A DNA stretch of 64,000 bases, taken from contig JABFRU010000007.1 of assembly GCA_013140985.1 (NCBI GenBank), positions 1-64,000 on the forward strand, in the 5' to 3' direction. How positions within the stretch are numbered: position 1 is the first letter of the stretch; each line of letters starts with the position of its first letter. Below are positions 60,960-64,000 of this stretch, one piece after another. Position numbers and translations under genes: made by a program. The DNA is from Chitinophagaceae bacterium. Its GTDB lineage: Bacteria > Bacteroidota > Bacteroidia > Chitinophagales > Chitinophagaceae. The notes below the pieces were generated by a model. That model searched no databases. It had not been told where the DNA came from and saw nothing but the letters and a program-made list of their open reading frames with translations.

Positions 60960-61592
60960 ATGGACATAGAGGAAAAATTTAAAGCAGAATTTGATCTTTT
61001 AAAAAGTGAAGGAAGATTAACTGGTGACTGGTCCAATCTATATAAACATTGTAAGCTTGAGGGTGAAATTGCAATAATTCTAAGCCGTCTAGTTAATTTG
61101 AATGAAGTTGATTCAAAGATTCTTACAAAAGCTGCAATACTCCATGATTGGTACAAAAGAACAGAGATAGAGCAAAGCAAGGGCCTTAACGCTGTAGCAT
61201 ATAAGAATTCTGAAAATGATTCGTTTGACAAGTTGCTTAAACTTGGCATTCAAAAGAGAATTGTAGAAGTAGCTCATTCTGTTGGTGCATTTTCATTGGA
61301 AGAGATAATCACCTCTCAAGATCTACTTAAAAAAATAATGCACTTTATTGACGATATTTGTCTAGGTGATAACGTAGTAGAGATAGATGAGCGGATAGAT
61401 TATAATGAACGTAAGTACCCTCAAATTAATAAAGATGGAAGGGAATTATTTGACGGAAAAACATATTTTGAGATGCAAAGGATTGTGGGTAAACAAATAC
61501 AATCAGAAATAGAAACCACTATTAAAATAGAGCCAAATACATTAGTCTCCTTAATCAAAAAACATTGGGAAAGCTTAAAAAAAAGGAATTAA
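60960..61592 (+). CDS. HD-domain phosphohydrolase-like protein
   Basis: 210 residues from the ATG at 60960, preferred over an upstream one at 60867 because a promoter box lies between. The HD fold marks are YKHCKLEGEIAIILSRLV, AAILHDWYKR (the HD pair), VEVAHSVGAFSLEEI and MHFIDDICLGD. It could hydrolyse a nucleotide or phosphorylated metabolite. The frame stops 6 bases after an A8 run (61577-61584); the next frame continues into the membrane protein. It may be the first half of a fused protein. Confidence 0.65.
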   Translation: MDIEEKFKAEFDLLKSEGRLTGDWSNLYKHCKLEGEIAIILSRLVNLNEVDSKILTKAAILHDWYKRTEIEQSKGLNAVAYKNSENDSFDKLLKLGIQKRIVEVAHSVGAFSLEEIITSQDLLKKIMHFIDDICLGDNVVEIDERIDYNERKYPQINKDGRELFDGKTYFEMQRIVGKQIQSEIETTIKIEPNTLVSLIKKHWESLKKRN

Positions 61593-62050
61593 AGCAATTA
61601 GCGAAAGATGCTGAAAGGAATAAGATTGAAACAAACCTCAATCTTCGACAAGAATATACTGAGGTCAATCAAAATCTCCGGCATTATGGCAATATGAGAT
61701 TTGCTCAGCTCACAATTTTTATTGCTTTAACCGGTGGACTTATAACTCTTGTATTTACTAAGCTTAGTTCCGCATTACAATTCAATCTAAAAATAAGTTT
61801 AGAAGCTATGGGCATATTTACAGCAGGTGTTTTTTTATTGATGGAGAATAGTTCGACAATGAAATGGAAAGGTTTTAAAAATAGAGCTAATGAGCTTGAG
61901 ATTGAACTTAACTATCAACAACAAAGAAAATCACCTTCTCCTGGCAATTGGAATGCAACTCGGGCTATTAAGCTTCTATATTGGAGTATAGTTGTTTTCT
62001 GGCTAGGTGCTATAGCATATCAATTGTATCAAAAATTTTGTAACTGTTAG
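61565..62050 (+). CDS. three-helix membrane protein in -1 frame after the HD gene
   Basis: The only start before the helices is a TTG at 61565, inside the HD gene; no ATG exists until codon 43. From the A-run it reads KELKQLAKDAERNKIETNLN, then helices at about residues 46-63, 80-95 and 136-156 with a soluble loop (KWKGFKNRANELEIELNYQQ) between. This lack of a good start and the A AAA AAA run suggest it is produced as an extension of the HD protein by one-base frameshift, or that one A is missing. The fused length would be 363 residues. Confidence 0.6.
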   Translation: MGKLKKKELKQLAKDAERNKIETNLNLRQEYTEVNQNLRHYGNMRFAQLTIFIALTGGLITLVFTKLSSALQFNLKISLEAMGIFTAGVFLLMENSSTMKWKGFKNRANELEIELNYQQQRKSPSPGNWNATRAIKLLYWSIVVFWLGAIAYQLYQKFCNC

Positions 62051-62057
62051 ACCTAAA

Positions 62058-63038
62058 TCACACCACCATCAAACTACACCCCCTCAGATCACTCCCATCC
62101 ACTCTACCCAACACTTCAAAACTTCCATCAGCATTCAATCTTCCCACATCATCCGTAGCAATAAATGAACAGGAATAAATATTAGCAAGATCAATGATGT
62201 TGATCGTACCGGAACCGGAACGGTTCACTGTAAAAGGATCTTCTTCATCCCGCATCAATATCTTCATCCAGGGCGGACAATTGAAAATGCCTTCGCCTTT
62301 GGAGTAAGCCTGCGATAATAATTCTGTCATCCCATATTCAGAATGAACAGATGAAAGTTGAAATGCTTTTTTTAGAATATCATGTACTTCGGGTCGTATC
62401 ATTTCTTTTCGCCGCCCTTTCATGCCCCCGGTTTCCATTACAATAGTATGTTGCAAAGGGAAGGAGAATTTTTCTGCAAAGTCAAGCAAGGCAAATGTTA
62501 CACCGACCAGGAAGGTTGGTTGTTTTCTTTTGTCCAGTTCCTGCAATACAGCAGCCAATTGTTCATATTCATTCAGGTAAAATCCGCTTTGCGGATGTTC
62601 ACTCAACTGCACCAGTTTATCCACCATATACACCAGCGATGAATTCTGCCTTTCTACATAAGAAGGCAATAAACCGATGATGCAATACTTATTGATTGGT
62701 CCATAAAACTCTTCAAAGCCCTTCACAAAACTTTCTTCATATAACGAAAGATCCTTCACATAATGCTTGCTATTGATGCTGCCGGTGGTACCGCTGCTTT
62801 CAAAAACAGCCTGCGGTTCAAACAAAGTCGTCTTTATTTGATGTGATTTGAAAAACCGAACCGGCAGAAAAGGGATGCGGGTAATATCATCAATGCCCGA
62901 TGGGTCAACCTTCAATGCCTGCAGAAAATCCCTGTAAACCGGGTTGTTTTCCGCCTGGAAACGGAATATCTCCAAAGCCAGTGGCTCAATACTCTCCTCT
63001 TTTATCCCAAAAACTTTATCGTTCCATTGCAGCGGCAT
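62058..63038 (-). CDS. LuxE/PaaK-like acyl-protein synthetase
   Basis: 326 residues. SSGTTGSINSKHYVKDLSLY is the nucleotide-binding motif of LuxE-like fatty-acid/acyl-protein ligases; SVHSEYGMTELLSQAYSKG and GSGTINIIDLANIYSCSFIATDDVG follow. It should activate an acyl group as adenylate and transfer it. It resembles Bacteroidota acyltransferases encoded near lipid or cofactor genes. It lies convergent to the HD gene pair. Confidence 0.85.
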   Translation of the reverse strand: MPLQWNDKVFGIKEESIEPLALEIFRFQAENNPVYRDFLQALKVDPSGIDDITRIPFLPVRFFKSHQIKTTLFEPQAVFESSGTTGSINSKHYVKDLSLYEESFVKGFEEFYGPINKYCIIGLLPSYVERQNSSLVYMVDKLVQLSEHPQSGFYLNEYEQLAAVLQELDKRKQPTFLVGVTFALLDFAEKFSFPLQHTIVMETGGMKGRRKEMIRPEVHDILKKAFQLSSVHSEYGMTELLSQAYSKGEGIFNCPPWMKILMRDEEDPFTVNRSGSGTINIIDLANIYSCSFIATDDVGRLNADGSFEVLGRVDGSDLRGCSLMVV

Positions 63039-63076
63039 GGCTTGTTTGTGTTGTCTAATTCAGTAAATTTGAGATA

Positions 63077-63155
63077 TTTCCCACAAAGACACTAAGGACA
63101 CAAAGCTTGTTCTTCATTTTAATCTTTTTGTGTTCTTTGTGACCTCCGTGGGAAA
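63077..63155. repeat. imperfect 79-base inverted repeat between LuxE-like and lipoprotein genes
   Basis: TTTCCCAC...GACAC...ACACAAAG on the left half is mirrored by CTTTTTGTGTTCTTTGTGAC...GTGGGAAA on the right. Outer arms TTTCCC (63077-63082) and GGGAAA (63150-63155) pair perfectly. It resembles dispersed palindromic intergenic sequences of this group. Confidence 0.5.
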
Positions 63156-63179
63156 CAAATCTTAAGCTGAAGCATTAAC

Positions 63180-63187
63180 TAAATTTG
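63180..63187 (+). promoter_or_regulatory. candidate -7 box of the lipoprotein gene
   Basis: TAAATTTG fits TAnnTTTG, 20 bases before the ATG at 63208. Confidence 0.35.
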
Positions 63188-63207
63188 TTTTCACCCAATT
63201 TAACCCG

Positions 63208-63672
63208 ATGAGGCTATTTGTTCCCCTGCTATCCATTCTTATTTTCATCGCAGTTGGCTGCGGCAAAGATAAGTTCCTGACAAAACCCACTATCACTATC
63301 AAAGAGATCAGCGGTAATTTCGTTCCGCTTAACGGAAGCCTGCAGGTAACACTCGAATGCACCGATAAAGAAGGCGATGTGCAAGATTCTGTTTTTGTCG
63401 TCAAGAACCGGTTGAATAAAAGGGTGGTGCCAACTATCAGGGATACGCTCCGTTATAAGTTCCCGGTATTTCCAACAAAAACCCGCACAGAAATAGTACT
63501 CACATTCGACTATCAAAGCATTTTATCTGCACAAAATCCGCCGTTCATTCCGGGTTCCAGTCCCGCACAACGGGAACTGGATACATTGGTGATAAAATTT
63601 GCAGTAAAGGATAATGCAGGGAATATCAGCGATACTGTCATTTCAAATATGATACAGGTTTTCAGGCAGTAA
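63208..63672 (+). CDS. hypothetical lipoprotein with immunoglobulin-like fold
   Basis: 154 residues: lipobox AVGC (Cys18), then beta-rich sequence (GSLQVTLECTDKEGDVQDSVF; DTLVIKFAVKDNAGNISDTV) resembling an Ig/cadherin-like domain. Surface or periplasmic lipoprotein of unknown role, common in Bacteroidota. The following gene starts 30 bases beyond its stop. Confidence 0.6.
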   Translation: MRLFVPLLSILIFIAVGCGKDKFLTKPTITIKEISGNFVPLNGSLQVTLECTDKEGDVQDSVFVVKNRLNKRVVPTIRDTLRYKFPVFPTKTRTEIVLTFDYQSILSAQNPPFIPGSSPAQRELDTLVIKFAVKDNAGNISDTVISNMIQVFRQ

Positions 63673-63702
63673 ACCTGTACCGCTGGAAAGCGGGATTACC
63701 TA

Positions 63703-64000
63703 ATGTTTAAAAGACTTCTTCAATTTTATGTCTATAGCAACCTCTTCATTGCAGCCTGTGCAGTGCTGATGGTTTACCAGGCCGGTTGGCTATTGCTGGG
63801 AGAAGACCCTCCCTGTTTTCTCACAGGCTTTGTATTATTTTCTACTATTTGCAGTTATAGTTTTCATTGGTATCTCAGTTCCGGTTCTGTCATTCCATCT
63901 GAAAGGATACAGTGGTTGAAGAAATACAGGTTTATCCATATCATTCTTTTTATTACCGGCCTGGTGGGAGTTGGTTTTTTCTTTTATCATTTGCGGGAAT
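63703..64000 (+). CDS. membrane protein, N-terminal part (cut by window edge)
   Basis: From the ATG at 63703 about 99 codons are visible: MFKRLLQFYVYSNLFIAACA, a helix, a short loop with EDPPCF, a second helix (TGFVLFSTICSYSFHWYLSS), and a third (FIHIILFITGLVGVGFFFY). It is a multi-helix inner-membrane protein seen in Bacteroidota genomes; UbiA-like features cannot be judged from this part. Not recognised further. Confidence 0.6.
   Translation, partial: MFKRLLQFYVYSNLFIAACAVLMVYQAGWLLLGEDPPCFLTGFVLFSTICSYSFHWYLSSGSVIPSERIQWLKKYRFIHIILFITGLVGVGFFFYHLRE

Overview
The window comes from a Bacteroidota chromosome, most likely a Chitinophagaceae-type organism. The evidence is SusC/SusD outer-membrane nutrient genes, a T9SS-sorted protein, Bacteroides-type Tra conjugation genes (TraF, G, I, J, K, L, M, N), HYC_CC_PP and GDCCVxC metal proteins, and TAnnTTTG-like promoter boxes. 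The genus assignment is inference.

Positions 1 to about 53.4 kb look like the right part of an integrative conjugative element carrying metal-resistance cargo. Left to right it holds: the end of an efflux operon (TolC fragment, HYC_CC_PP, T9SS protein); a FecA-like receptor; a nuclease-like gene; a tyrosinase paired with a zincin-like protein that lacks its first metal histidine; a copper-flavoured unit (DUF305, YncE-like propeller, an IM-helix plus OM-barrel protein, an ECF sigma factor); a Cus-type RND operon with an apparently split CusA and eight heavy-metal-binding modules; a MerTP/ArsR/GDCC/AraC/HMA-MauE group; a Zn/Cd P-type ATPase with a UreH/NicO-like transporter; MgtC and small secreted proteins; a Czc operon whose pump is fused to its outer-membrane factor; and a cytochrome-Rieske-porin operon facing a DtxR-family regulator. 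The transfer genes run from 38.0 to 49.3 kb and are interrupted by an AbiE-like toxin/antitoxin pair on the opposite strand. A serine recombinase closes the element, and its reading frame continues antisense through a tRNA-Leu(CAG) gene, the presumed attachment site. No relaxase, coupling protein or TraE is visible, so those genes and the left end must lie outside the window or be missing.

Right of the tRNA the sequence looks like host chromosome: a SusC/SusD pair, a LytTR regulator, a transglutaminase-like membrane protein, an HD-domain gene with a membrane-protein reading frame in the -1 frame, a LuxE-like acyl-protein synthetase, a lipoprotein and a partial membrane gene, separated by repeat-rich intergenic DNA.

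The strongest unlisted signal is a promoter motif, GGCAACC-N16-TGTAYCAT, found with identical spacing upstream of the ECF sigma gene, the YncE/DUF305 pair and the T9SS-led efflux operon. It suggests one sigma factor coordinating a surface/periplasmic metal response. A second pattern is four gene pairs that one extra base each would rejoin, three of them at A-runs. Either homopolymer undercalls or real (possibly programmed) frameshifts could explain them.
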